Of a stretch of 64,000 bases of DNA, positions 1-10,365 are shown piece after piece. Under the pieces are notes generated by a model, which was not told the DNA's origin, made no database searches, and was given only the letters and a program-made list of their open reading frames with translations. The stretch is from Xanthobacteraceae bacterium. GTDB taxonomy: Bacteria; Pseudomonadota; Alphaproteobacteria; Rhizobiales; Xanthobacteraceae. Position 1 is the stretch's first letter. Each line of letters opens with the position of its first letter. The translations under genes were made by a program, and so were the position numbers. Location: the NCBI GenBank assembly GCA_022844485.1, contig JALHLQ010000002.1, forward strand, positions 185,416 through 249,415, read 5' to 3'.

Positions 1-743
1 AGTTCGGCGGCGCGCGCCAAAGCACGTTCCACGCCATCTCCCATGGCCGCCACTTCACGCCGGATCGCCTGGCCGACGGTGACGATGGATTCGCTGCCGA
101 GCGTCTCGGGTTCAGCAAGACGCATGGCGACTTCGGTCATGGCCCGCGCAACCCCGCGCAGTTCCTGCGTCCGCCAGACCATGTGCGCCAGCACGAAAAA
201 GAAAACGACGGGAATGACGATGGCGGCGACCATCCCAAGGAGCTGCGGCCCGACAACGCCGGCGCGAACAAAGGCCGCCATGTTGGTGCCGAAGTAGATC
301 GACGCCAGGACGAGGCCCACCACGAACCAGATGCCTGAAAAGATCAAAGCGCCAATATAGGGCGCGCTTGAGGGGCGCCGTTGCAGCGCCTGCAGGATCT
401 GGCCGACCGAGCGGCGGTCATCGTTGGCCGCACGGCGCTCGACAGGCACTTCGTCCGCAAGCTCGCCGGCCCGCGATTTGCCCTCGCCGAAGAAATTCTC
501 CTCCTCGACGGCGGGAGCAGGCGGCTGTGACGAGCGCATGCGCCGGCGACGGTCCTGGCTGAAACTGGTTGCCGGCTCGGTGGCCTCGGCTTTTGCCAGC
601 GCGGCCGGAGTCGGTCGCACCGAAGCAGCGGACACGGGCGTGAGAGCGGACGTCGAGGCGTCATCCCGGAGATTGAGAGCCTCCTGGATGGCCGACAGCG
701 CTGCCTCGGTCGGGTCCTGCAGCTTCTTCGGATTGTTAGACAT
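1..743 (-). CDS. Large membrane-anchored protein, N-terminal part (cut by window edge)
   Basis: About 247 N-terminal residues are readable from the ATG at 743, beginning MSNNPKKLQDPTEAALSAIQ, and the frame stays open to base 1. A polar, low-complexity stretch of about 130 residues is followed by two hydrophobic segments near residues 132-156 and 173-195. After these comes an Ala/Glu-rich, helical region that looks like the start of a coiled coil. This layout matches the long TipN/kinesin-like or septation-regulator-like proteins annotated in Hyphomicrobiales; that identification is from memory of the family, and function is not proven. The neighbouring Hpt gene and an upstream CtrA box would suit a cell-cycle or polarity role. 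Confidence 0.7.
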   Translation of the reverse strand, partial: MSNNPKKLQDPTEAALSAIQEALNLRDDASTSALTPVSAASVRPTPAALAKAEATEPATSFSQDRRRRMRSSQPPAPAVEEENFFGEGKSRAGELADEVPVERRAANDDRRSVGQILQALQRRPSSAPYIGALIFSGIWFVVGLVLASIYFGTNMAAFVRAGVVGPQLLGMVAAIVIPVVFFFVLAHMVWRTQELRGVARAMTEVAMRLAEPETLGSESIVTVGQAIRREVAAMGDGVERALARAAE

Positions 744-1223
744 CTCGCCTCGCCCGTACTCTACGACTCATGATAACACTCAAGCGGAGGCGCATTCCGC
801 TCCGCTACCAATCGCGCGTGACCGTGGGAAAATCCCCCAGGAGCGGCCGTCATCCCCAGAAACATCGCCGCTCGGTTAGCTTATCGGCCTCCCCGTCCAA
901 TTGAAACGATCTTGGTTAACCTGTTTTTAATCATCCTTAACGCTTGTGGCACGGCAAGTATCGGCTGGCGCTACAGATTGCCTTGATTCTGCACGATCCG
1001 GCGGAAATGTGGCGACTGCGCGGCCAAATGCTGCCTCATCAGTTTCTCTTGTGACGGCCCTGTGGAAAAGCAGGACGACGGTGCGCCTGCCGAAACGCGG
1101 ATTCATCGGCCGTTGACCTTGCCGAAGGCCAGTCCCGCTGAGACGTCGTGGATTTGGCCGGCATTTACCGGGATTTCGTCGTTCTCCGGTCAGAGTTGAT
1201 TTTTACGCATCCGGAGCACCTCG
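744..1223. other. Divergent intergenic region with CtrA-type box
   Basis: This 480-base gap lies between the divergent membrane protein and the Hpt gene. It is more AT-rich near 900-945, where three TTAA tetramers cluster. I see no credible coding frame, terminator or RNA gene in the rest. Confidence 0.6.
916..930. promoter_or_regulatory. CtrA-type box TTAA-N7-TTAA
   Basis: TTAA at 916-919 and 927-930 are separated by exactly seven bases, and a further TTAA follows at 937-940. CtrA of alphaproteobacteria binds TTAA-N7-TTAA. The site is 173 bases upstream of the membrane protein and about 290 upstream of the Hpt gene, so its target is uncertain. Confidence 0.55.
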
Positions 1224-1613
1224 ATGGGGACAATGACAATGGCTGCGCGGGCCAAGCCGCTGTTCGAACAATCACCTGAGACGAGTTCTTCACTCGAACG
1301 GCCGATCGATCTCGTGCATCTCGCGCGTATGACGCTCGGCGAGCGGAGCCTGGAACGAGAAATCCTTCAGCTCTTCGAGCGACAGGCGAGACTGCTGCTC
1401 GGGCGCATGGAGGAGGCGGACCCCTCGGCGCTGCGCCTGCTGGCGCACACCCTGAAAGGTTCCGCGCGCGGGATTGGCGCTTGGCGCGCCGGGCGCGCGG
1501 CCGAAGCCGTCGAGAGTGCGGCGGCATCGGAATCGACATCCCAGCTTGCGGAGTTGCGCAGCGCGGTCGAAGAAGCGCGCGCCTATATCCACGAAATCCT
1601 GTCTTCGAGCTGA
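1224..1613 (+). CDS. Hpt-domain phosphotransfer protein
   Basis: The 129-residue protein is a single histidine-phosphotransfer helical bundle. The motif [13 protein letters not shown] carries the expected phospho-accepting His75 with Lys78-Gly79. There is no kinase or receiver domain, so it would shuttle phosphate between a hybrid kinase and a response regulator. It is not ChpT, the usual CckA partner, which is a dimeric pseudo-histidine-kinase. A GGAG about ten bases upstream supports the start, although Met4 and Met6 are alternatives. It precedes the ferredoxin gene by about 100 bases. Its kinase partner cannot be read from the sequence. Confidence 0.85.
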   Translation: MGTMTMAARAKPLFEQSPETSSSLERPIDLVHLARMTLGERSLEREILQLFERQARLLLGRMEEADPSALRLLAHTLKGSARGIGAWRAGRAAEAVESAAASESTSQLAELRSAVEEARAYIHEILSSS

Positions 1614-1714
1614 GCGGCGCCGCCGGCCATTGTCACGGGTTCCCGGGGCGATTGCCGCCCTGCGTGCGAGCGGCTATAGGAGGCCGCCCGCGGTATTCCC
1701 ATCTCTCTCTTTCC

Positions 1715-3068
<1,354 letters not shown>

Positions 3069-3077
3069 GGCGCTGTT

Positions 3078-5018
3078 TCACTGCGCCAGTGGGGCCAGCG
3101 GCGCGACGGTGACGCTGCCCCTGCGCGTGAACAGGTTCAGCACGCGGCGGATTTCCGGCAACGCAGCATCTGCCATCGCGGCATGCCCTTCGGCCGTAGG
3201 GTGCACCGCGCCGCCGTACACCGCCGACAGAACGCCCCAGGTCGCGTCGTGAATGTCGCTCGGCTGCAGCGCAGAGGATATGCCTTCCGGATAGGTCATG
3301 GCGGCGAAATAGCTGTCATTGGCGGTTCGGATCCAGCGCGCGCGCGGCGCATAGGGCCGAAACTCCTTGACAGAACGGCCGCAGGTGAGCGGCTCCGTCG
3401 GCGCCTCCGCCAGGTTCGCCGTGAAACTGGTTCCATCAGACTTGAAGCAAGCGCGGTCGAATTCCGGGTCGGACTCAGCGCGCGCGCAGAGTCCACGACC
3501 CACGAAGGCTTGCTGGTGTTCGTCGACGAAGGTCATGATGTCGCCGTGCTGGCAGATCACGCCGCCGCCGCAGGTCGCGAGATCCTTCAGCCGCGGCAGG
3601 AAACGGTCGCGCACGAACTCCGCGACGCGTTGCATCCGCTGCGGGTCAAGCCCGAAAGCCGGATGAATGTCGAAGCCGTCGCGGCCGCCTGGGCAGGCGT
3701 TCCCGTCGGCGGCAAGTGCCGGGTGGCCGTAGGACACGTACACCACCCGAGTGAGGTCGCCGCCGACCAGCGGTTTGAGGGCCGTGCGCAATTTCGCGAA
3801 GTCGCGCGGCAAGTTCGACCGCAGCACGCTTTCAGCATTCTCAACCGTGGCAATGACTCCGCTGCGCTGAAACAGCACGCGCTCGGTCGCCTGTTCGATC
3901 ATCACGTTCGCGACCAGCCCGGAGAACTCGATATCGTTGGCGCCGACCGTCAACAGGATGAGATCGAGCTGCCGCGAGGGGTCGCGCTTCTTTACCGCTG
4001 CGAGCATGTCCTGCAATTGCGGCACCTGCGCCGGCACGGTGCTCGGGCAAGAGCTTGCGCCGCAATTGAGCTCGCGCGCCCGTTGTGTCCCAAAGAGGCC
4101 CGCGTCGATCTTTGCGCCGGTGCAGGCGAGCGGAAGGAAGGTCACGGCTGCATGCGGGTTCTCGATTGCGAGGGCGAGTGCTGCGCGAAGCTGGTAGCTG
4201 TAGAGGGAGCGATGGCAGGCTTGGTTCTTCCAGCGCGCGCCGAGTTGCGTCCAGTCGCGCGTGTCGGTTGTCGTGCCGCGGGAGCCGAATTCGCAAGCCT
4301 TGTTGCCTTTGAAGCCCGCGCGGCTTGGACGAAAATAGGTGCGGGCCGCCCCGGAGAGAAACTGCTGGAAGCAGAAGCCTTCGTCGGCCAGCGATATCGG
4401 CCGGTCCGGATTGCCTTCGCCGGCGGCAATGGAATCTCCAAGGCCTGCTATCAGCAGATCGCGAACACGGATTTCGGAGGTCGCGACGCGAACATTGCCG
4501 TCCGGGGTCGAAACCTCCATCGTCGCAATGGTCGGGCGGCCGTGACGCACGCGCACCTGCGCTTCCTCGGCACAGCGGATGTCGAGCCGCTGAGGTGCGC
4601 CCTCGCCGCTGTCGAGATTGAGGGTGCAGGAGGCCGTTGCGGGCGCGGCGTCCATCAGGCGAATGCCGACACGATGATCGCTTGGCGTCAGGTAGGATTC
4701 CTGAACGCCGTCCCGTTCGCAGGGCTCCAGCGGCCGTCCCGCCGCATCCACGCACAAATTGTTGAACATCAAGCGCGCCCAGCCGCGTCCTTCACTGCCG
4801 GATGCAAGACGTTGCTCGGTGGCAAGCACGCTTTCGGCCTGCGCCGCAAGATGCCGCTTGAAATCGGCTTCCATTCGAAACAGGCGAAACCGGTTCTTGA
4901 CTTCCCAGGCGAGCCGCAATTCGCCCGCCCCGCTTGCTTGTTCAGCCTGCGTTCGGTCGGAGCCGGACAGAGCGCCGAAGAAGAGCGCGGCGCAAAGGAG
5001 CATGCGGAACATGTGCAT
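3078..5018 (-). CDS. Secreted GDSL/SGNH-family hydrolase
   Basis: The protein has about 646 residues. A signal peptide starts MHMFRMLLCAALFFGALSG and is followed by an N-terminal beta-rich region of about 200 residues. The SGNH blocks are visible: block I LGDSIAAGEGNP with the nucleophilic Ser, block III VGANDIEF, and block V HPTAEGH supplying His. Many cysteines suggest disulphides in the periplasm or outside the cell. The open frame continues upstream to 5132, but that extension puts 38 polar residues before the signal peptide, so I use the ATG at 5018. Substrate is unknown; lipid or carbohydrate esters are possible. Confidence 0.8.
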   Translation of the reverse strand: MHMFRMLLCAALFFGALSGSDRTQAEQASGAGELRLAWEVKNRFRLFRMEADFKRHLAAQAESVLATEQRLASGSEGRGWARLMFNNLCVDAAGRPLEPCERDGVQESYLTPSDHRVGIRLMDAAPATASCTLNLDSGEGAPQRLDIRCAEEAQVRVRHGRPTIATMEVSTPDGNVRVATSEIRVRDLLIAGLGDSIAAGEGNPDRPISLADEGFCFQQFLSGAARTYFRPSRAGFKGNKACEFGSRGTTTDTRDWTQLGARWKNQACHRSLYSYQLRAALALAIENPHAAVTFLPLACTGAKIDAGLFGTQRARELNCGASSCPSTVPAQVPQLQDMLAAVKKRDPSRQLDLILLTVGANDIEFSGLVANVMIEQATERVLFQRSGVIATVENAESVLRSNLPRDFAKLRTALKPLVGGDLTRVVYVSYGHPALAADGNACPGGRDGFDIHPAFGLDPQRMQRVAEFVRDRFLPRLKDLATCGGGVICQHGDIMTFVDEHQQAFVGRGLCARAESDPEFDRACFKSDGTSFTANLAEAPTEPLTCGRSVKEFRPYAPRARWIRTANDSYFAAMTYPEGISSALQPSDIHDATWGVLSAVYGGAVHPTAEGHAAMADAALPEIRRVLNLFTRRGSVTVAPLAPLAQ

Positions 5019-5182
5019 CGGTGGGCCCTGCTGAGCGGGCGAGCCGATAGTATGCGGCTGCGGCCAAAATGTGAAACCTGAACGCGATCCCACATCGCCT
5101 ACGGGCTTGAAGCGGAACGGTTCCGGCTGCACGGCCGCGAAGCGTCAATCGAACCGAAAAAGCCGGAGGTTGCCGGCATGGT

Positions 5183-6628
5183 TCAGGCGATTGTGTTAGG
5201 CGGTCGCAAGCGGAGCGAGTCCAGATGTTCGCCGGCCAGGACACCACCATGCTCTCGGCGGCGGCTCGCTGCGAGCGCAGCCAAGGCGAGAGCCAGCACG
5301 GCGAGGGGAACGACGCGGCTTTGGTAGCGGTCATGCGGGTTCGACAGAGCGCCGCAAACGAATGCATTTCCGAGCAACGCAATGAGGACGAAGGCAGCGA
5401 AGCTGCCGGCAGTCCTTGATAACTTTCCGCGCCAGGCGAAGACAGCAAGCAGCGGCAGCATGGCGGTCGCCAACAATGCGAGCGGCACATGGACGATATT
5501 GACCATCGAGAAGAACTCGAACGCCTTCTGCTGCTGGCGTGCGGCGGCGAAGTCGCCGTAAACATGCGGTGCGTGTGTTTTCAGCACGCCGTGAAGGTGC
5601 CACGTCCAGGGACCCGGTATGTCGCCTGATTTCACCCTCACGAGCTGCTCGATTGTTCCAGCCGCCGCCGCCTGAAGATGAGCGATGGGGTAGCGCGCCA
5701 AGCTGTCCTTGACGATACGGGCTGCTTCCTCTTCAAACCTGTCCCATCCTCCCAGCTTGTAGAGCGGACTGCTATCGCCGGACCAAAGCCAGTCGTCGCC
5801 TTGGCTCGGGAGGCTGTCACGATAGGCGCAGAGTCGAAGTGTGGGATTGGGGCAGTTGTCAGCCAGGTATTGCGCCGCAATCCCAGTCTGGATCAGCCTT
5901 CCGAACAGGAAGTTGCTACCGCCGGGCGTGAAGCCGAACTGCCCGATCACCAGCCAGTTCACCGCGAGTGCGAGCAGCACGCCGAAGGCCGTCGCTCCAA
6001 CCGGGTACGCCAGTCGTGGCCGCTCGACCGGCCATTTCAAGGCCAACGCCCGCCAGCCGATGAGCGTGACGCAGAGCCCCACGGCGACGCCGAAAATCGC
6101 CATGTGGCCGGCCATCCCGAATGCAATCACCAGCCCGAGCAGGAGGCGCGCGTGCCAAGCCAGGGTCCTGAGGCGGAACGCCAGAAGATACAGAGCAATA
6201 ATGCCGGCCGGCGCGAAAATGTCCGGCATGATCTGCGAGGCGTACCAGGGGAGCGATGTGAGTGTCCCGAGCCCGAGCCCGAGCGATAGCGTCAAACCGG
6301 GCCGGTTTCGAAACCCGTGCGCCTTCAACATCAGCACGAGCAGCCAGGCCATCAGCGCCGACTGGATCAGGACCATCGGCCAGAAGTTGAACGGGATGCC
6401 GAGTGTGAGATAGGCACCGAAGATGGCGGCCCGGCCATTTGCCGGCAGCCCGGTGATGAAGCCGTCGATGTAGCCGCCAACATCATCGAAAACCAGGGGA
6501 AAGCCGTTCCACAAAGCCGGGGCTGCCAAGAAAAGGGCGACGGTAGCGGCCGCCGGCCATTGCCGTGCAGGGTCAAGACGCCTGGCGCGGGCGTCTTCTG
6601 CGGCTTGTCCCAGAGATAATTCGGTCAT
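5183..6628 (-). CDS. Polytopic membrane protein of unknown function
   Basis: This is a roughly 481-residue protein with about ten hydrophobic segments. A Trp/Asp-containing loop after the first segment reads NGFPLVFDDVGGYIDG, and a large soluble loop of about 130 residues lies two-thirds of the way along. The architecture, with a conserved acidic pair in the first periplasmic loop, recalls GT-C-type glycosyltransferases, but no diagnostic motif is clear and I do not assign one. ATG at 6628 is preceded by GAGG; the longer frame to 6682 would need a TTG start. It is separated from the GDSL gene by 164 bases on the same strand. Confidence 0.7.
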   Translation of the reverse strand: MTELSLGQAAEDARARRLDPARQWPAAATVALFLAAPALWNGFPLVFDDVGGYIDGFITGLPANGRAAIFGAYLTLGIPFNFWPMVLIQSALMAWLLVLMLKAHGFRNRPGLTLSLGLGLGTLTSLPWYASQIMPDIFAPAGIIALYLLAFRLRTLAWHARLLLGLVIAFGMAGHMAIFGVAVGLCVTLIGWRALALKWPVERPRLAYPVGATAFGVLLALAVNWLVIGQFGFTPGGSNFLFGRLIQTGIAAQYLADNCPNPTLRLCAYRDSLPSQGDDWLWSGDSSPLYKLGGWDRFEEEAARIVKDSLARYPIAHLQAAAAGTIEQLVRVKSGDIPGPWTWHLHGVLKTHAPHVYGDFAAARQQQKAFEFFSMVNIVHVPLALLATAMLPLLAVFAWRGKLSRTAGSFAAFVLIALLGNAFVCGALSNPHDRYQSRVVPLAVLALALAALAASRRREHGGVLAGEHLDSLRLRPPNTIA

Positions 6629-6827
6629 TGCCTCAACCGCAGTGGACTCCAGGGGCCGCGGGACAATGGTCGCAAAGACCAAGACACCGGCTCAGAACAT
6701 TTCAGCGCGGGGAAAGTTCGTTTATTGCCGAGAAGATGTCGACATCGTGACGTGTGGCGAGTGGTAGCAACCCAGACGACCGGCGGCCGGGTGTTTCGGC
6801 CGCAAGCTCGACGGGATATGCTGGGCT

Positions 6828-8003
6828 ATGTTCGTGACCTTTTTCCATGATTTGAAGCAGGCGGGAATTCCGGTGACGCTCCGGGAGTATCTCACCCTTA
6901 TGGAGGCGATGGATCGCGACCTCGCGTCCCGCCGGGTCGAGGATTTCTACTATCTGTCACGCGCGGCGCTGGTGAAGGACGAGCGCAATCTGGACAAGTT
7001 CGATCGCGTCTTCGGTCATGTCTTCAAGGGGCTCGAACTGATGAGCGATGCGCTCACGGCTGAGATTCCCGAAGAGTGGCTGCGGAAACTTACCGAGAAA
7101 TACCTGACCGAAGAAGAAAAGAAGATGATCGAGGCCATGGGCGGCCTCGACCAGCTGCTCGAGACCTTGCGCGAGCGGATGCGCGAGCAAAAAGAGCGCC
7201 ACCAGGGCGGCAACAAATGGATCGGCACGGCGGGAACTTCGCCGTTCGGCGCCTATGGCTACAATCCGGAAGGGATCCGCATCGGGCAGGACAAGAACCG
7301 CAATTTCCGCGCGGTGAAAGTCTGGGACAGGCGGGATTTCAAGGATCTCGACGATCAAGTCGAGCTCGGCACGCGCAACATCAAGATCGCGCTCCGCCGG
7401 CTGCGAAAGTTCGCGCGCACGGGCGCGCCCGATGAACTCGACCTCGACGGGACGATCAAGGGCACCGCTCACAAGGGCTATCTCGACATCCACATGCGGC
7501 CGGAGCGGCACAATGCGGTGAAGGTCCTGATTTTCTTCGATGTCGGCGGCTCGATGGACTGGCACGTGCAGGCGACCGAGGAGTTGTTCTCGGCCGCGCG
7601 CAACGAGTTCAAGCACATGGATTACTTCTATTTCCACAACTGCGTGTACGAGAAGGTGTGGAAGCAAAATCGGCGCCGGCATGACGATACGACGGCGACC
7701 TGGGACGTGCTGCACACCTACCCACACGACTACAAGGTGATCTTCGTCGGGGACGCCTCGATGAGCCCCTACGAAGTCGCGGCGCCTGGAGGGTCGGTGG
7801 AGCATTTCAACGAGGAAGCGGGCGAGGTCTGGCTGCAGCGCATGACGCGAACCTACCCGGCCTGCGTGTGGCTCAACCCGGTCCCGGAGAATCAATGGGA
7901 CCACACCTTTTCGATCCGCATGGTGCGCCAGCTCTTCTCAAACCGGATGTATCCGTTGACGCTCGAGGGATTGGACCGGGCGATGCGGGAACTGGTGCGA
8001 TAG
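6828..8003 (+). CDS. VWA-domain protein, CoxE-like
   Basis: The 391-residue protein begins MFVTFFHDLKQAGIPVTLRE. Residues 1-150 are helical and charged; the C-terminal half is a von Willebrand A fold. The MIDAS-like motif FFDVGGSMDWH begins near residue 236, with Asp238. The first Ser of the canonical DxSxS is Gly here, as I recall for this CoxE-like group. Such proteins normally pair with a MoxR AAA+ ATPase, and one is encoded at 16070-16915. The pair is thought to act as a metal-insertion or remodelling chaperone; the client here is unknown. Confidence 0.85.
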   Translation: MFVTFFHDLKQAGIPVTLREYLTLMEAMDRDLASRRVEDFYYLSRAALVKDERNLDKFDRVFGHVFKGLELMSDALTAEIPEEWLRKLTEKYLTEEEKKMIEAMGGLDQLLETLRERMREQKERHQGGNKWIGTAGTSPFGAYGYNPEGIRIGQDKNRNFRAVKVWDRRDFKDLDDQVELGTRNIKIALRRLRKFARTGAPDELDLDGTIKGTAHKGYLDIHMRPERHNAVKVLIFFDVGGSMDWHVQATEELFSAARNEFKHMDYFYFHNCVYEKVWKQNRRRHDDTTATWDVLHTYPHDYKVIFVGDASMSPYEVAAPGGSVEHFNEEAGEVWLQRMTRTYPACVWLNPVPENQWDHTFSIRMVRQLFSNRMYPLTLEGLDRAMRELVR

Positions 8004-8030
8004 CGCCATTGATACTCCCGGCGTGTGCCC

Positions 8031-8237
8031 TCATTTCCTGATCCACTCGTCGTCCACCTTCTCGTACATGCGCTTCACCGCCGCCCAGGCGATGCGATGC
8101 GCGCGCGATTCATGGTCGGGCTCGCCGGCATGCGCGGCGAAAGCGTGATTGAAAGCCTCCCGATAAATGTCTTGTGCGTGCGTCGGCAGGTGATTGCGCA
8201 CGGAAGGCGGCAGGTCCGCGTTCGAAGGGTAAGGCAT
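8031..8237 (-). CDS. chaB: ChaB family protein
   Basis: The 68-residue protein starts MPYPSNADLPPSVRNHLP. That opening, followed by HAQDIYREAFNHAF and a C-terminal IAWAAVKRMYEK, is characteristic of ChaB, named as a regulator of the ChaA cation antiporter though its biochemical role is poorly established. It converges on the VWA gene, 27 bases away. No chaA is present in the window. Confidence 0.85.
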   Translation of the reverse strand: MPYPSNADLPPSVRNHLPTHAQDIYREAFNHAFAAHAGEPDHESRAHRIAWAAVKRMYEKVDDEWIRK

Positions 8238-8597
8238 CGGCCTTTGACTTGACCCGCATCAAACTCCACAAAGCATGATCCGCGCCGGTCGGTTCTGCAA
8301 CTCCGATCCGGCCCGCAGACGCGACCGCTCAACAATCGTTTCGCCGCGTGTCCTGGTTTCGTGCCGCTCCGATGCCGGTCGAGGGATCGACCGTGCCCAA
8401 GGCCGCAGCGCACTTTGCGCCGAGGGCCGGCAGGGCAAAATGCGACCGGCTTGGCGGAGTTCCGCGAAAGGTCCCTCCGCGATTATTCCGCGCGCCTTCT
8501 CTGGAACTGCATCGATCGTGTTTCGTTGGCTGTCGTGGGCCGGCCGCGAGAGGTCGCGCCCGTTCCTGACACGATATGGGCGCTAAGGAAGGACACC
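8238..8597. other. Intergenic region without a recognised gene
   Basis: This 360-base gap lies between the divergent chaB and DUF892 genes. Open frames here are in-frame extensions or shadows with atypical protein sequence. The only clear element is the ribosome-binding site GGAAGGA just before 8598. Confidence 0.5.
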
Positions 8598-9119
8598 ATG
8601 GGTTTGTTTTCGAGCGAGATACAAACGATGGACGATCTGTTCGTTCACGGTCTCCAGGACATCTACTATGCGGAAAAGCAGATTCTGCAGGCGCTGCCGG
8701 AGATGATCGAAAAGGCGAGCGATCCGCAGCTCAAGCAGGGGTTCGAGACGCATTTGCGGGAAACGCAAGGGCAGGTGCGGCGGCTCGAACAGGTCTTTGA
8801 AATGCATGGCGCGCAGCCGAAAGGCGTCGACTGCCCGGCCATCGACGGCATCATCGAGGAAGCCGAAGAGATCGCCTCCGACGTCGAGGACAAAGACGTC
8901 CTCGATGCGGCTCTCGTTGCTGCGGCGCAGGCCGTGGAGCACTACGAGATCACGCGTTACGGCACGCTGATCGCCTGGGCGAAAGAGCTTGGCCGCGATG
9001 ATTGCGCCAGCCTCTTGCAGCAGACCCTGGATGAAGAGAAAGCCACAGACAAGAAGCTGACGGCGATGGCCGAGGCACGTGTCAACGAAAAGGCGGCCAG
9101 TTCGACGGCGGCCCAGTAA
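8598..9119 (+). CDS. DUF892 (YciF-type) ferritin-like protein
   Basis: The 173-residue protein begins MGLFSSEIQTMDDLFVHGLQ and continues as four long helices. The helices contain the DIYYAEKQIL and AVEHYEITRYGTLI motifs of the YciF/DUF892 ferritin-like family, whose Glu and His residues can form a di-metal site. Members are often stress-induced, which fits the nearby UspA gene. ATG at 8598 follows a strong AAGGAAGGA; the open frame extends back to 8361 only as non-conserved sequence. A perfect hairpin terminator follows. Confidence 0.9.
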   Translation: MGLFSSEIQTMDDLFVHGLQDIYYAEKQILQALPEMIEKASDPQLKQGFETHLRETQGQVRRLEQVFEMHGAQPKGVDCPAIDGIIEEAEEIASDVEDKDVLDAALVAAAQAVEHYEITRYGTLIAWAKELGRDDCASLLQQTLDEEKATDKKLTAMAEARVNEKAASSTAAQ

Positions 9120-9150
9120 CGTCGCCTTGAGCAAGGCTTCGGGCAAGTCC

Positions 9151-9188
9151 AAAGCCCGCCTTTCGGTGAAATCCGTCGGGCGGGCTTT
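9151..9188 (+). terminator. Rho-independent terminator after the DUF892 gene
   Basis: AAAGCCCGCC at 9151-9160 and GGCGGGCTTT at 9179-9188 form a perfect 10-bp stem with an 18-base loop, ending in a T run, 31 bases after the stop codon. Confidence 0.75.
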
Positions 9189-9272
9189 TCGCGCGGGCGG
9201 GAAGGGGAGACGGAACTAAAGAGGTGTGCCGAAGATCGTGATGGCTCTATAACGCGCGGGCGAGGAGCTTCC

Positions 9273-9917
9273 ATGACCTTCGACGTCTTAAGCGATCACG
9301 AGCCGGCGGGTCCGCAGACCTACGCCTACAAGCCCTCATTGCTCGGAGCGCCCTGGGAGTTCCGGCTTACCGACGAAGGTTTTGGGTGGCAGAAGGGGCG
9401 GTTGTCCGGCCGTATCCCCTATCGCGACATTCACCGCGTCCGCTTGTCCTACCGGCCGGTCACCCTGCAAACCCACCGCTTCATTGCCGAAATCTGGAGC
9501 GCGGGAATGCCCCGTATCGTCATTTCCTCTTCGTCCTGGCGGAGCCTTGTCGAGCAGGAACGGTTCGACGGTCCTTACAGCGGTTTTATCCGGGACCTGC
9601 ATCGCCGAATTCTCGAGGCGGGCGCGAAACCCTCGTTTGAAGCGGGCTCCCCTCGTTTCCTTTACTGGCCGGGTATCGTGATGTTCGGCCTGATCGCCCT
9701 GGGGCTTGCCGCCTTGACGGTGCGCGCCCTGCAGGAAGGTTCGCTCGCGGCGGCGGCGCTGATCGGCGGACTTCTCGGACTGTTTCTCTGGCAGACGGGT
9801 TCGTTCTTCCAACGAAATTACCCCGGGTCTTACGATCCGGAGGCGATCCCAGAGCGCGTCCTTCCACGCAGTGAGCGAACTCAGGTCCGGACAACAAGCA
9901 CCGAGCATCGCGCATAG
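9273..9917 (+). CDS. Hypothetical membrane protein with PH-like N-terminus
   Basis: The 214-residue protein is not recognised at family level. Residues 1-130 are soluble and beta-rich, with FRLTDEGFGWQKGRLSGRIP and a following RVRLSYRP stretch that recalls bacterial PH-like sensor modules. Two hydrophobic segments lie near residues 130-150 and 155-175, and a short charged tail follows. GAGGAG precedes the ATG. Its last 37 bases overlap the convergent uspA gene. Confidence 0.7.
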   Translation: MTFDVLSDHEPAGPQTYAYKPSLLGAPWEFRLTDEGFGWQKGRLSGRIPYRDIHRVRLSYRPVTLQTHRFIAEIWSAGMPRIVISSSSWRSLVEQERFDGPYSGFIRDLHRRILEAGAKPSFEAGSPRFLYWPGIVMFGLIALGLAALTVRALQEGSLAAAALIGGLLGLFLWQTGSFFQRNYPGSYDPEAIPERVLPRSERTQVRTTSTEHRA

Positions 9918-10303
9918 CGAACGACGTGAGCCGCATTCGAGCCCAGGAAATAGGTGCGCATGGCAGGGCGATGCGAGCTCATGATGATGAGATCGGCCCC
10001 AATGCTTGCGGCTTCCTCGATAATTTCGTGATAGATGCCGCCTTGGCGGACACCGACCGTCAGTTGATCCGGACTCAACCCCGCCGCTTTCCCGAATTGG
10101 GTCAACCTCTCGATGGCGGTTTGGCGTTGCTGCTCCTCGAAGTCGACCGGCACGTATTCGGCCGCCATGACCGGCATCGAAGGCACGACGTTGAACAGGT
10201 GGATCTTGGCACCGCCGCGCGCCATGCCGATTGCCGCCTTCAGCGCCGGCTTCGCCAGTTCGGGTTCTGAAATATCGACGGGCACCAATAGTTTCTTGAA
10301 CAT
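9881..10303 (-). CDS. Universal stress protein, single UspA domain
   Basis: The 140-residue protein begins MFKKLLVPVDISEPELAKPA and ends with VRYARCSVLVVRT. The late segment, IIMSSH followed by FLGSNAAHVV, corresponds to the ATP-binding loop region of UspA proteins, G-x2-G-x9-G(S/T), but is imperfect here: FLGSNA carries one Gly. ATG at 10303 follows GGGAGGAAAGC, a very strong ribosome-binding site, so the six-residue longer start is not preferred. The 3' end overlaps the convergent membrane protein gene by 37 bases. Confidence 0.88.
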   Translation of the reverse strand: MFKKLLVPVDISEPELAKPALKAAIGMARGGAKIHLFNVVPSMPVMAAEYVPVDFEEQQRQTAIERLTQFGKAAGLSPDQLTVGVRQGGIYHEIIEEAASIGADLIIMSSHRPAMRTYFLGSNAAHVVRYARCSVLVVRT

Positions 10304-10365
10304 GCTTTCCTCCCGAGCCAATGCTTCGGTGTTTCCCGCACGCTAAGCGCCGAACGGCGTGCCGG

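Noticed and set aside
344..664. 106-codon minus-strand open frame near the left edge
   Set aside because: It is a shifted frame inside the larger partial membrane protein that runs off the window.
1481..1714. Longer ferredoxin starting at 1481
   Set aside because: The extra residues are the Hpt gene read in another frame; family length and start fit ATG 1715.
8361..8597. In-frame 79-codon extension of the DUF892 protein
   Set aside because: Extension is not family-like and the ATG at 8598 has a strong ribosome-binding site.
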